From: Trachythela sp. YZ-2020
Taxonomy: Eukaryota > Cnidaria > Anthozoa > Malacalcyonacea > Clavulariidae
DNA: 64,000 bases
Direction of reading: 5' to 3'
NCBI GenBank assembly: GCA_016169945.1
Contig: JADLSH010000359.1
Location: 62,001 to 126,000, forward strand
Positions 11,720-22,804 of the stretch are shown in pieces; within the stretch, counting starts at the first letter, position 1; every line of letters starts with the position of its first letter. Position numbers and translations under genes: made by a program. The notes beneath the pieces are model-generated. The model saw only the letters and a program-made list of their open reading frames with translations. It was not told the DNA's origin and did not search any database.

Positions 11720-14700
11720 AATGTATGATAAGTAGAACTTAATAATAGATATTATATCTTAAATAATTAATGCAATTTTGTGGAAAAATGCATGGAGTGA
11801 AAAAAGCTCTGGGAAATGATTAACTATAACACAGGCATTGGTTGATTTAATTAAAATTCGATAAAGTTGTTAAAACTTTTCATTTTCATAAAATTAGAAG
11901 AACACATCAAAGCATATGCAATGTGCTAAAATATGCGAGCAGCTAAGATTCATCAGTACTCATGCATCAAAATGGCACAAAGCATCAGTAAAACAAAATA
12001 TACTAAGTAAATATCTCGAACGTGCGGTGCCAGTGTGGGTAGAGTATAACGAAGATTCGGCGGTTGATTTGTGTCAGGTAGTTTTACACAACTCCCTATT
12101 ATGAATTATTACTATAAATTATTACTTGTGTTGACGAGCTCTGCATGTCAATAAATAAGGGACTGTTAATCTTATTAAGCGGGGCTGGTGGAATTTAGTT
12201 TAATGTCTTAAATATTTGGCATGGCCCAGCCTTTCATACACAACTTTTCCCGGTGGCCCACCCCTAAATAACGATATTTTTTCAGATGACCCTCCCCCCC
12301 TCGTCTATATATTTTCAAGTTATACCAATAAAGAGATAGAACAAGTTCTAACTTCTGTATGTTGTGAATATCTTGCTCAAGATGTGCCAGAATTTATTTA
12401 AGAAGCAATTGCAAGGCTGAGCCCAATTTGTGTAGTCATTCTATAGGTCTTGCATAGCTAGGGAGTTTGCCCCCCCTGAAAATTTTGAATTTTAATAGCC
12501 CAGAATGGCCATTTCATGCGCTTTCAGGGTGACACTTTTTTTTCTTTACTGCATTACTTATCTTTTCTTTGCATCACTTATCACAAATTATATTCAAAAG
12601 CGTAATAACTGTTCATATACTTAATATTCAGTCTGTCTAAACAGAATATATCAAAATGTTGGGGCTGAAAATGCAGGAAAATCAAGCTTCAGCTAAAAAA
12701 TATGAATATTTTGAGCTCTGTTTCTTTCAGTAAGTTGCCTAATAAGGTCCCTTAATGTGGGTTCCTTGGGTTCTTGCTCTGTTTTAGATCAATTTCGTTC
12801 AAGAATTGGCGAAGTTTTAGGTAGTTCAGCATTGCACTGAACAACTGATAAGCTAAGGTGCATTGGTGCTACCAGCTATCCAGTCCCCAACGCTTTTTAA
12901 CATTCCATTTCAATTTTTGTGCAGTGATAAAATTTCCTTAAAATAATCCCTGGGTAGGCATTGGCTGTCGACCACGTGTATCATACAAATTTTGGATTTG
13001 GCAGGGCATTTATCAAACAAAAATAAAATGCTGGGCCAGTGGGGGCCTCTTTGACCATCTAGGCAATCCTATTTTTCGAAACTTTTCTGACAAGCTCAGC
13101 CCCTGCCGGGGGTCCTCAGCGATGATGCACTGCCTGCGATCCTGCCTCGGTCGACAGTCACACCCTGCTTCATGACCAGCGCTCACTCGCCCCCCCACCA
13201 CCATATCAAGCGGGATCCATCTCTGGCATGCATGTGAACCAAGTAACTATATTTCGACGAGGAATACTGTGGTACGTCAACAAAAATTGCATTACTGCTG
13301 ACCTTCCTTATAAAACCGTGTTGGAGATTATAGAAATGGGGAGAAAGTACAGGAAAACAATGATTGAAGACGCATCGACATCGTTCCAAAATTTCTGATG
13401 TATTAGATAATACAGAAATAGGCCGATAATTCTTGGCCAAAAACTGTTCATCCTTTTTAAATACATGCAGGAGAGATACTGGCTCGTTTCCAAATTGTAG
13501 GTACTGTACATAACCCAAGGACAGCGATATACAGTATTAAAACACGGGTAATTAAGTAGCAATGAGCAATTACTTGGGCTGATTCCAAGAATGTTGTCAG
13601 GGCCACTGGACGTTTTGGGTACTGATATATTTTTAGGCTGCTTCTCTTATTACTTTAGAAACTGAGATCTCAATATTGGAGAGCGTCCCTTATGCATCCC
13701 CGAGGCTGATCATAGTAAGAAAAGCTGTTGCATACATCAGTCGAGACTGAATAGTGAATACTGAGTGGAAAAATCCGATAAAATGTAATAATAACGTTGA
13801 CAAAATATAATATAGGGCCGTAGCCACGGATGTAACGGAGTATATTTAGACTGATAATCATATCTGGGTGATTAGAAGCAGTTTTGCAGCTTTCGAAAGC
13901 TAACTTTTAATTAAACAGTCTGTAGCTGTTTTGTTTTCCAGTTTCGGCAGGGCAAACCCAACTTAAGGCAATATTTCTATAAACATCACAAAATTTGGGT
14001 TCCATAGAATTGTGTTCATTTACCGGTGCATTTCTGCTTGCAGTTTCACTTTGTCTATGTGATAGTGAAGGTTATCTTAAGAGCCAGCACGTCACGGGCC
14101 CAGGGCAGATTGGTGAACGCGGGCCCGCCTCACTCTCTCGGTCCAGTAGCGCTAGCCAGGGTTTTGACTTTGGACGGGCAAAACAAACATAGATTGGGAA
14201 TCGGAATACGACCGCCAATGGTGCGAGAATGCTAGGGGGGGTTCGGGCCATGCTCCCCAGGAGAAATTTTGAATTTCTAAGGTCTCTAGAACAGCATTTG
14301 ATGCATTCTGAGACGAGTTCAGAAGATAAATCATAACCACGAAAAAAGCCATTTTTATTGTTATTCCAGACAATCCCACTTTCCTCCCACTTTCTGCCCA
14401 GATTTCAACTTTTCACAAAGTTGGTGTTTGGCTGACATGCAGTTATGGTTCTATTATGCCATTTGTTTCAGAAATGTATAATATATTAAATAAATAGGCG
14501 CCTATAAAGCTTTACATGACACGAACATCCTTAAGCCCCGGTCAAACGAGGATGAGAGTTGACGAGAGTTGGCATTGGCAAGTGAGAGTTTGCATTGATC
14601 AGAGTTTGTTCAACTCTCATACCACGGTCAAACGAGAACAAGAGTTGCACGAGATTCGCGACAGAAATAATTTAGCGCACGAAACGGAGCCCTGAGAAGA

Positions 14701-17700
14701 ACCCGGGGCTTTACCCAACTTTTCCGGGCCCCTCTGAAAAGTCCGGGACCCAGGTATTTTGCCCTCCTGCCCCTCCCCCCCTCCTGCCCCCCCCCCCCTC
14801 TCGCCGGCCTTGCGAACGTCAATAACTTTCTTGCCCTGGTTGGTCTTAGGCCACTTTTTTGTTCTTACCAAGTACGTTATAACAACACCTGTGTATCGAT
14901 AACTGCTGTTTTCTTGCAAGCTCTAACCACAATGTAAAACATGTACAACAAAGAATCACTAAAGTGGCTGTCAAGTCTGTTCTGCTCATGTCATAGACAT
15001 GGCCGTGGTTTATTTGTATATTTTGTTTGAGACATGCTGAAATAATCTTAAATTTTGCACAAAGACCTACTTTATTACTAGTTAAAATTATTCATACCTT
15101 TACTAAAAAGAATTAAATTATGTATATGTTAGATCGACAAGTACATGATAAACTTTATGTTTCTTATCTTATAAGCACGATAGCGTCTCGAAGTACTACT
15201 AGGGTAAAGAGGGACGTACCGAAGCATATGGAGTTGGGGGGGGGGGTGTTTGTGAAAGAATTTACCTGAAATTTGAACTTCAATGTTAAAATTTACCTGA
15301 AGTGTAATGATTGTAATTGACCTTTTTCTGATTGATTATCATTGTAATAGTGAGTTGTTGAAAAGATAGGGGGTCTGGGGTCCTCCCCCAGAAGATTTTT
15401 ATATTTCTGAAGCTCCAGGACTGCATTTCTGGTGTTTTCTTAAACGAATTTGCAAAAGAATCTCGTCCAAATTGAGTGTATTTTGCACAAAATTTCAGTT
15501 ATGTGGAGGTTTTCTTTCAAGTAATTTAACATCTTATTTTAGTTATCACTTTACAAAATATACCGACTTTATCACCCAAATTTTACCTGAAAATGTCAAA
15601 ATTTTACCTCGTATTTTACCTGACTATGTGGGATCCGGTGTGAAATAAATATTCACGGCGTAAAATTATTGACGTGTTCATGCAGTAGGTGGATCAAAAC
15701 TACCTTTTTAGGATTTTTACAATGGCAAAATGAATATTCAAAAAAATTTACCATATAACATATGCCACGCTTGACATTTTCAAGGCTTCGTGGGTGGGTT
15801 TAGATAAATATTCAATTTGACATTTGAGTGGCAACATGAATATGGACATGGCCCCTTAATATTGTGATGAGTTATCTGTCCGTACTTGACTTGTGTCATA
15901 TATAACTTAAAGTTAAATTTTATAGTAGCTTCCATTATTCCTGGAGATGACTAAAGATTACTAGTCAAAACGAAGGTCAAAACGTAGAACTGAAGGTCAA
16001 AACGTAGTTACATTTAAACACATACCCCCTGTTGTGGACCCCTGCTTTTCATGATTTTTACCCCTCTGGAATGCAAAAAAATCTACGCAACTGACCCTCC
16101 CTCTGGAAAAGTCTTCAACCCCCTTTCAAAGTGCATTTAATTTTTACACCTTTTTTATTAATCTTACAATCAGCGATTGAAGGCACAGACAACAGGACAA
16201 ATAAACTCCTAAATTAAGTCCTGCCATACATAAATTCGCTATTCTACATTATATGTCTATGAAATTAACAAATTTACATACATTTCCAGAGTACAAATCA
16301 TTACATTCCTACATAAGATTGTAACACAACAAAACATGCATTTTTACGAACAAGTCAAAAGACAAGGAGACACTTTAAAACAAAACGTTTTCCATGTCTT
16401 TGGCCTATCAGCATCAAAACATGCATTTAGTTTCTCAGTATAATGTTTAAGTTTAAATTTCAGCGATTGAATAGAGAGAGAGGATTTTATTTCATCCTTT
16501 AACCCCTCATCTGGAAGTTAGTAGAATTTATGGTACTAACTTCCAGACGAAGGGCCTTCGGTCAAAACATCGAAGTTCTTATTGTATTTTTCAGGTAGTT
16601 TTACACAACAATCAACCGCCGTATATATTTGCTACACTCTACCCGCACTGGCACCGCACGTTCGAGATATTTTCACAAAAAGGGTGTACGCTTAAGAGAG
16701 GATTCCGTTAGTTAATATAGGGGTTCAACGGTAATATGTATAGCTGGTTTAAGTGTTAGCTAGCGTTAGGTTCATGTTTAGAATTAGCTCTGGTTGGCTT
16801 TGGGATTTTACTTATTATGAGGTTGTTAATATGGAAATTGCTTCGACATGCTTTATTGCATTTCTTTGTTTTGCCCTCGCCTTTTCTTCTGCTTGCGTTG
16901 GCGTTGCTAGTAAATACCTTGCTTATTTAAATTTTTCAGATCAACCTTGTGAATTAAGGGCATTGATATATCATAACTTTATTTCCAACCAATGCTGAGC
17001 ATAAAATGGACTGTTTATTGTCTGGGATTGTGCATACTCTGAAGTTCTTACCATATATGATGGCACAAGCGTGCTCTCATTTCGAAAATTTCAATATAAT
17101 ATACCTATAAAATTGCCTACTATTCGAATTCTGAATTACACACAGATATATAGCATACTAATAATTATATCACTATAATACATGAAACTTTGTAATTCTG
17201 AGGCTAAGCCTAAGCTGCTCAAATCCACTCCATCGTGAACTTTTCGACTTGTCTTAAAATGCGATAGGCAGTTTAACATACTTAACTTGTCTACGGTGAT
17301 GGTGTTGGAGTGCATATCCGTGGTTAAAGTTTAGGCAAACTGACAACTAGAACCAACGGAGGCGTACAAGATACACCCGCTAATGTTGACAATAATATTT
17401 ATAGAATAGCGACAAAGAACATGCTGAATAAGCTAATTAGAATTGCACAAAATAAACAGGAAATTTGTGAACAGTGCCAGCTAGTGCCAGCCAGGGCATG
17501 TTCAAGTACTTAATAGCTTATTCATGCATTATGTATTTGGTATATCGCATAAAAATAATATGAAAAATTGTCTTCTCACTCGCTTTGTGCTATATAAGTC
17601 ACAGTAGAGTAATGTATAAGACAGGGCCACGGGTCAGGCACGTATTTATAGCACAAAGGTTCAAGGCATTATGGTCGCAAGCAAGGCATTGTGGTAAAAC

Positions 17701-17928
17701 AGAATCTTATTTTGCAGACTCTATTACATAAATTAGAACTTCTGACTTGCTCGCACGTTGCGTCAGCAAATTTACAAAAATGAAAACTGTGGTTATTCGT
17801 CCGATACTGGATTCCAATGTGCAACCGCTCCTTTTCGGACACAATATGCACACATACATTAATCGAACTATTAATATACAAGACCCTTCCCTTGACAAGT
17901 AAAATTGTCCGGCATTAGACAGAGTAAA
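11720..17928. other. Repeat-rich intergenic stretch, no gene recognised
   Basis: No open frame has a recognisable domain. It contains several dispersed-repeat traces. A segment at about 12005-12085 recurs in inverted orientation at 16606-16675. GC-rich CCCC/GGGG palindromic patches lie near 14240 and 15370. Near 14531-14660 a tract has two copies of GGTCAAACGAG, probably a degraded MITE. The first exon(s) of the minus-strand NLR-like gene may lie here but cannot be defined. Confidence 0.45.
16510..16547. repeat. Short hairpin in dispersed repeat
   Basis: A 14-bp perfect inverted repeat TCTGGAAGTTAGTA / TACTAACTTCCAGA with a 10-base loop is followed by GAAGGGCCTTCGGTC-type sequence. This looks like part of an interspersed repeat rather than a gene signal. 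Confidence 0.6.
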
Positions 17929-18145
17929 TAGTTATCTATAGCACTCCATAGGTATCTATAACACTCCAATACTCCATGTGTATCTATGGCTCTCCATAGG
18001 TATCTATGACTCTCAATAGCCATCTATAGCATTCCATAACTATATATAATACTCCGTAACTATCTATAATACTCCATAGGTATCTATAGCACTCCATGGG
18101 AATCTACGGCTCTCCATATAGGCATCTATAGCACTTTATAACTAT
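17929..18145 (+). repeat. Minisatellite, ~20-bp unit
   Basis: About ten degenerate head-to-tail copies of a unit close to TATCTATAGCACTCCATAGG. A related array lies at 20484-20578 in the opposite orientation, on the other side of the retrotransposon copy. Confidence 0.85.
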
Positions 18146-18534
18146 CTTTATATTATAAGTAGTATCTGCTTTATAACGCAATAAAGCATAACCACTGTTT
18201 TGATTTTTCTCCCCTCGTCCCCGCTTGTTAAATTTTCCTCGGAATTGTCAATACAATATGAAGAAAATTATAATAGTTATAAATGCAAAGTGTGTCAGAA
18301 AGCAACAAAAAGTGGACCTAAACGAGATGGAAAAAGCCAGCAAACAAATGACAACGGGACATAAACGGCGAATAAAGATTCGTAGCTGTTTCTGAGTTTG
18401 AATGATATACTTTTTTGCTTGAAAGTTCGCATTCAACGGCGACAAGAAACGCGAAAATCTGTGCTATTTTGACATTCCAAAGTACAAAAACTCTATTTAA
18501 ACACAAACCAAACCAAATTTATCCACAGTTCTAG
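18146..18534. other. Intergenic, no gene seen
   Basis: Short minus-strand frames lack domains. The sequence may include the degraded 5' part of the adjacent retrotransposon. Confidence 0.4.
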
Positions 18535-20104
18535 GTGCAAAAAATTAACCATTTTGGCATTGATTTGGATAACACTATGTCTATAGTTTTTAAGCTGTCA
18601 AGATCACCACCATCTCTAACATTACTATACAATCAGTCGCTTAGCGCAGGCGTGTTTCCAGATGAGCAAAAGCTGGCAAGCATTGTCCCGGTGTTCAAGA
18701 AAGAAATCAAGGAATATGTAGAGAACTATCGACCAATATCCCTGCTAACCATCATATCAAGGTCCTTCAACGGTGTGTTCTGGTCAGACTACGGGATCAC
18801 CTCTTACAAATGTTACACCGAGCGCAACATGGTTTTATTCCCGGCAGATCCTGTGTCACCCAATTGGTCGAAGTTCTCAACTACATTGGCTCGTTGCTGG
18901 ATTCTGGCCAACAAACTGATGTAATATACCCAGATATGTCTAAAGCCTTTGATAAGGTTCAACATTCTCTCATCATTGCCAGATTGCGGCAATTTAACAT
19001 CTCCGGTAGTTTGTTGAGCTGGTTCACCTCATATCTGTATGGTCGAAGACAACCAGTGACAGTACTTGGTGCAACATCTCAAGAAGGCGAGGTAACGTCG
19101 GGAGTTCCCCAGGGCTCGATCCTAGGGCCAGTACTTTTTCTCCTATATGTGAACGATCTAGCCAAGGCCGTGTTGTCATCAAAAGTGGCTTGCTTCGCTG
19201 ATGACACCAAAGTCCTGAAGAGAGTTGAAAGTCAACAAGATAGCGTTGATCTTCAAAGTGACATCGACAACCTCAACTCTTGGGCCGCACTCAATGAGTT
19301 GACGTTCAATGATTCGAAATGTAAATGTCAGCGCATCACGAGAAGAAAAACACCTTCAAACTATCCATACGCTATGAATGGCTCACTACTTGGTGGATTG
19401 ATAGTGACTTGACCTGGAACAAGCAAGTTGTTGAACAGAGCGCAAAAGCTAACAAACTTTTGGGTTTCATCAAGAGATCATGTAAGGAGATACGAATCCC
19501 TAGAACAAGAAGATGCCTGTTTCTAGCGATTGCACGACCTCATCTCGGCTACGCCACGCAGATTTGGGCTCCTCAGACGATCGAACTGATTAAACGAGTA
19601 CAACGAGTCCAGCGTCGTGCATCCAAATTTATTTTAAGCCTTCCATACGATTGTCAGACCAACTACAAGAATCGGCTAAAAGCAAGAAAGTTATTACCGC
19701 TTAGTTTCTGGCACGAATATCTAGACCTCGTGTTCTTATTCAAGATGATGTATGGTTTGGTGCATGTTAGCGATGACATTATTCCAGAAAGGAACGTTGG
19801 GAACATGAGAAGAACAAGAGCCACGAGCAACCCAGAAAGCATCCTGCTCCGTGAGACGAAATGCAGAACGGTGACATTTCAACGCTCGTTCATCAACAGA
19901 TCGACCAGGATATGGAACATTCTGCCTCATGAACTGATACATCAATCTTTAAGCTTAGTCAAATTTAAATCTTTATTACTCGATTATTACCGTACTGCTT
20001 TAAATCCAGTCTATGAATATGATAATCCACGGACATGGAAATCTATCTGCCTAAAGTGCAACAAGGCTCGAAGTCTGGCTAGTCCAATCTCTTGTTGTTT
20101 TTAG
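18535..20104 (+). pseudogene. Non-LTR retrotransposon reverse transcriptase, frameshifted
   Basis: Three overlapping frames (18535-18924, 18810-19412, 19325-20104) read continuously through a LINE-type reverse transcriptase, so at least two frameshifts are present. Visible motifs are SIVPVFKK and NYRPISLL (fingers), DMSKAFDKV (motif A), [20 protein letters not shown] (motif B) and CFADDTKV (catalytic FADD). The third frame gives the thumb and C-terminal region with RRASKFILSL, WHEYLDLVFLFK and a terminal NPRTWKSICLKCNKAR segment. No endonuclease domain is visible upstream, so the copy is 5'-truncated and inactive. The C-terminal CLKC segment is shared with the copy at 24556-25462, so both belong to one family. 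A CR1/L2-like clade is plausible but not proven. Confidence 0.88.
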
Positions 20105-20174
20105 CGAGTTTGGGATTGGGCTTTCGCCGCCACTGCCGCTACCTTTCGCTGACCTGGTGTGCATGTAATTGGTT

Positions 20175-20480
20175 AATCTTGTGTACTTATAAAGGATAAG
20201 AACTCACCACTAATCTCTGTAAGCTCGATAGCTTAACAGGTAGAGCAGTGGACTAGATTCCTGAAGGTTGAGAGTTTAAATCTTGTGTACTTATAAAGGA
20301 TGAGAACTCACCACTAATCTCTGTAGACTTGATAGCTTAACAGGTAGAGCAGTGAACTAGATTCCTGATTGTTGAGAGTTTAAATCTTGTGTACTTATAA
20401 AGGATAACACGCCACCAATCTCTGTACGCTTGATAGCTTATAACAGGTAGAGCTGTGGACTAGATTCCTGAAGGTTGAGA
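20175..20480 (+). repeat. Tandem tRNA-like units, ~101-104 bp, 3 copies
   Basis: Three direct copies of a unit contain TAGCTTAACAGGTAGAGCA, which resembles a tRNA D-arm/A box, and GAGAGTTTAAATCT, which resembles a T-arm/B box. The periods between copies are 104 and 101 bp. They look like a tandemly multiplied tRNA-derived SINE or pseudogene. No copy folds convincingly as a full tRNA. Confidence 0.7.
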
Positions 20481-20483
20481 GTG

Positions 20484-20578
20484 GTATCTATGGAGAGCCA
20501 TAGATACCTATGGAATGTTGTAGATACCTATGGAGTGGTATGGATAACTATGAAGTGCTATAGATACCCATAGAGTAT
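20484..20578 (-). repeat. Minisatellite related to 17929-18145, inverted
   Basis: Degenerate copies of the complement of the TATCTATAGCACTCCATAGG unit lie between direct and inverted tRNA-like units. Confidence 0.8.
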
Positions 20579-20597
20579 TAGTAGAATCATACTAGTA

Positions 20598-20748
20598 TAC
20601 TGCTCTACCTGTTAAGCTATCAAGTCTACAGAGATTAGTGGTGAGTTCTTATCCTTTATAAGTACACACAAGATTAAACTCTCAACCTTCAGAAATCTAG
20701 TCCACAGCTCAACCTGTTGAGCTGTCAAGCCTACACAGATTGGTGGCG
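20598..20748 (-). repeat. Inverted copies of the tRNA-like unit
   Basis: Reverse-complement copies of the 20175-20480 unit (CTGCTCTACCTGTTAAGCTA and a second, more diverged one near 20700) make the locus a large imperfect palindrome centred on the minisatellite. Confidence 0.75.
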
Positions 20749-20879
20749 AAGCACAGAGATTGCTAGCGTGAATGATAGACATTACAAGGATAATCAAAGT
20801 AGACTTACCAAAGTTGAGGAATGGTGACAGATCTTTTACTGTAACATTCTGCAACAAATCGATCTTAACCGCGTCAACT

Positions 20880-21371
20880 GTATTTTGTGTTTAAGACAAC
20901 ACCTTATTATCGTAATGTTTATTGTGTTCAAAATATCTCGCGATTTCAATATCAGTTTCTCAACATCCTTATAAGGAGATAAATGGGTTGGTTTGACAAT
21001 ACAATTTTAACTACCATGCTGTGAGAATTTCATATATCTTGAGACATTTGCATTTGTTTGGAGTTCCAAGTATATCAACTTAAAATTCTAAGTATGATAT
21101 TGGCTTCATATGCAATTAATGAAAGAACTGTTATCGAATTAAATACGTTTTCAAGGGTTTAGGATAACTATAAACTTCATTGAAAGATTAAGGAATTACT
21201 GTTCATGAATTGTACTTCTATCTTGCTGTGTGAACTTTTATATAATTATGTGAAATATGCATTTGTTTGAAATTCCAAGTATTCACCTGAAATTCTAAGT
21301 ATCAACACGAATATTTCTTTTCAAAGATAACTTCAATTAGATTTTACAACAACACACAAAGTCAGTAATTG
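20880..21371. other. AT-rich stretch with a diffuse duplicated block
   Basis: No gene. Segments near 21040-21110 and 21245-21310 share GCATTTGTTTG(G/A)A(G/A)TTCCAAGTAT and following sequence, suggesting an old tandem duplication of about 200 bp. Confidence 0.5.
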
Positions 21372-21606
21372 GTCCGATGTACTATCCAGTTTTGAGATCA
21401 GTGGGGAACGAATATTTCACTATTCAGTATTAACTTTGAGATCAGTGGAAAACATAACAGCCTATTATTCAGCTAAAATTTGAGATCAGTTGGGACCAGA
21501 GTATTTTACTATCCAGTCCTAGTTTGAGATCCGTGGGAACAGAATATCTCACTATCCAGGTTATAAATTGAGATCAGTGCAGAATAGAATATATCCAGTA
21601 TATGGT
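21372..21606 (+). repeat. Tandem repeat, ~55-bp unit, about 4-5 copies
   Basis: The phrase TTGAGATC(A/C)GTG recurs five times, at roughly 45-65 bp spacing, each followed by an AATATTTCACTATYCAG-like segment. It is a degenerate satellite-like array lying directly upstream of a retrotransposon fragment. Confidence 0.75.
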
Positions 21607-21727
21607 GTTGAAGACAGTTGATGATAGCTGCTTCCATTTGTATATAATAGCTATTATTTCCATAATATATTAACTACCAATATTACATCGATGAATTTGC
21701 AATTTTGAACATATTCAAGGTAGGTCC

Positions 21728-22210
21728 GTGACAAGTAAAGCGACAAAAGTGTTGGGGGTGGTGCGACGTAATCTGTGGAACTGCCCAAAACGGGTGAGAG
21801 AAACGGCATATAAATCCATTGTGCGACCTAAGCTGGAATACACAAGTACAGCCTGGGATCCTCATCTCAAAAAAGACAAGGATGCTTTGGAAAGAGTACA
21901 AAGAAAGGCAGCACGTTTCTGTTCAAAGAATTACAATCGTACAGCAAGTGTCACTGATATGATTAAAGATCTGGAATGGGAAAGTTTAGAAATGAGAAGA
22001 AAGAAAGCAAGACTGACATTCTTGTATAAATTATCCCACAATCTTGCTGACATTGCAACTGATAACTACCTGCAGTTAAACAATGAAACCAGAACTCGTG
22101 GTAGCCACTTTTTTCCCCGCACGATCAGGGAGTGGAATTCACTTCCTGCAGAAATTGTGAGTTCGGACAGTCTTTCACAATTCAAAAACAATTCAAGTAA
22201 CTTTTTTTAA
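21728..22210 (+). pseudogene. Non-LTR retrotransposon, 3' end of reverse transcriptase
   Basis: A single 160-codon frame covers only the C-terminal third of a LINE reverse transcriptase: TAYKSIVRPKLEYTSTAWDP, then LERVQRKAARF and the terminal REWNSLPAEIV segment. The catalytic domain is missing, so this is a 5'-truncated insertion. A short GTAGATGTAGATG microsatellite at about 22345-22362 may be its 3' tail. It lacks the CLKC terminus and is therefore a different family from 18535-20104. Confidence 0.85.
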
Positions 22211-22804
22211 TGCATGTACATATAGTTAAATTTTCAGATTCTTAGGATAATTTTTATTATTTTAATCGCTATTTATAGCTTTATTTTAGTTATTATTATT
22301 TTACAGTTGGTGTGATATCCTATAGGATTTTACCGACTAAACATATGTAGATGTAGATGAAGTCGCGTCTAACATAGAGCAAACGTCAGGCTGAATAGCC
22401 AAAGAGATGGGTGGGTGGGAAATTCTTTCAATAACTTGAGTAAGCGAAGCGCTCAGTATAAATGATACGATCTTGTTAGCATCCTGCAAGTTATGCGTTA
22501 ATTAACTTGTATTATATTGCGCGTTATGATTGGTCAATTTGTTAGTAGGAAGCATTGCCATTAAATATCAAGGGCTGCCCACGTGCCAGCATGCCCAATG
22601 ATTAAAATTATCTTTGAACTATCTGTCAATAAGTAAAACTAAACAATGCGTTCCTTGAGGCCTGGACGGAAGGAATCACCGCTTTTGAAACAGAAACTTA
22701 TCTGATATCTTGCTTAACGCACATATTCTCAACACCGAATTGAATAGCGTGGAGAATAACGACTACTACTTGGTGACTTTAATTTTAATTTTTTAGCTAC
22801 CAAA

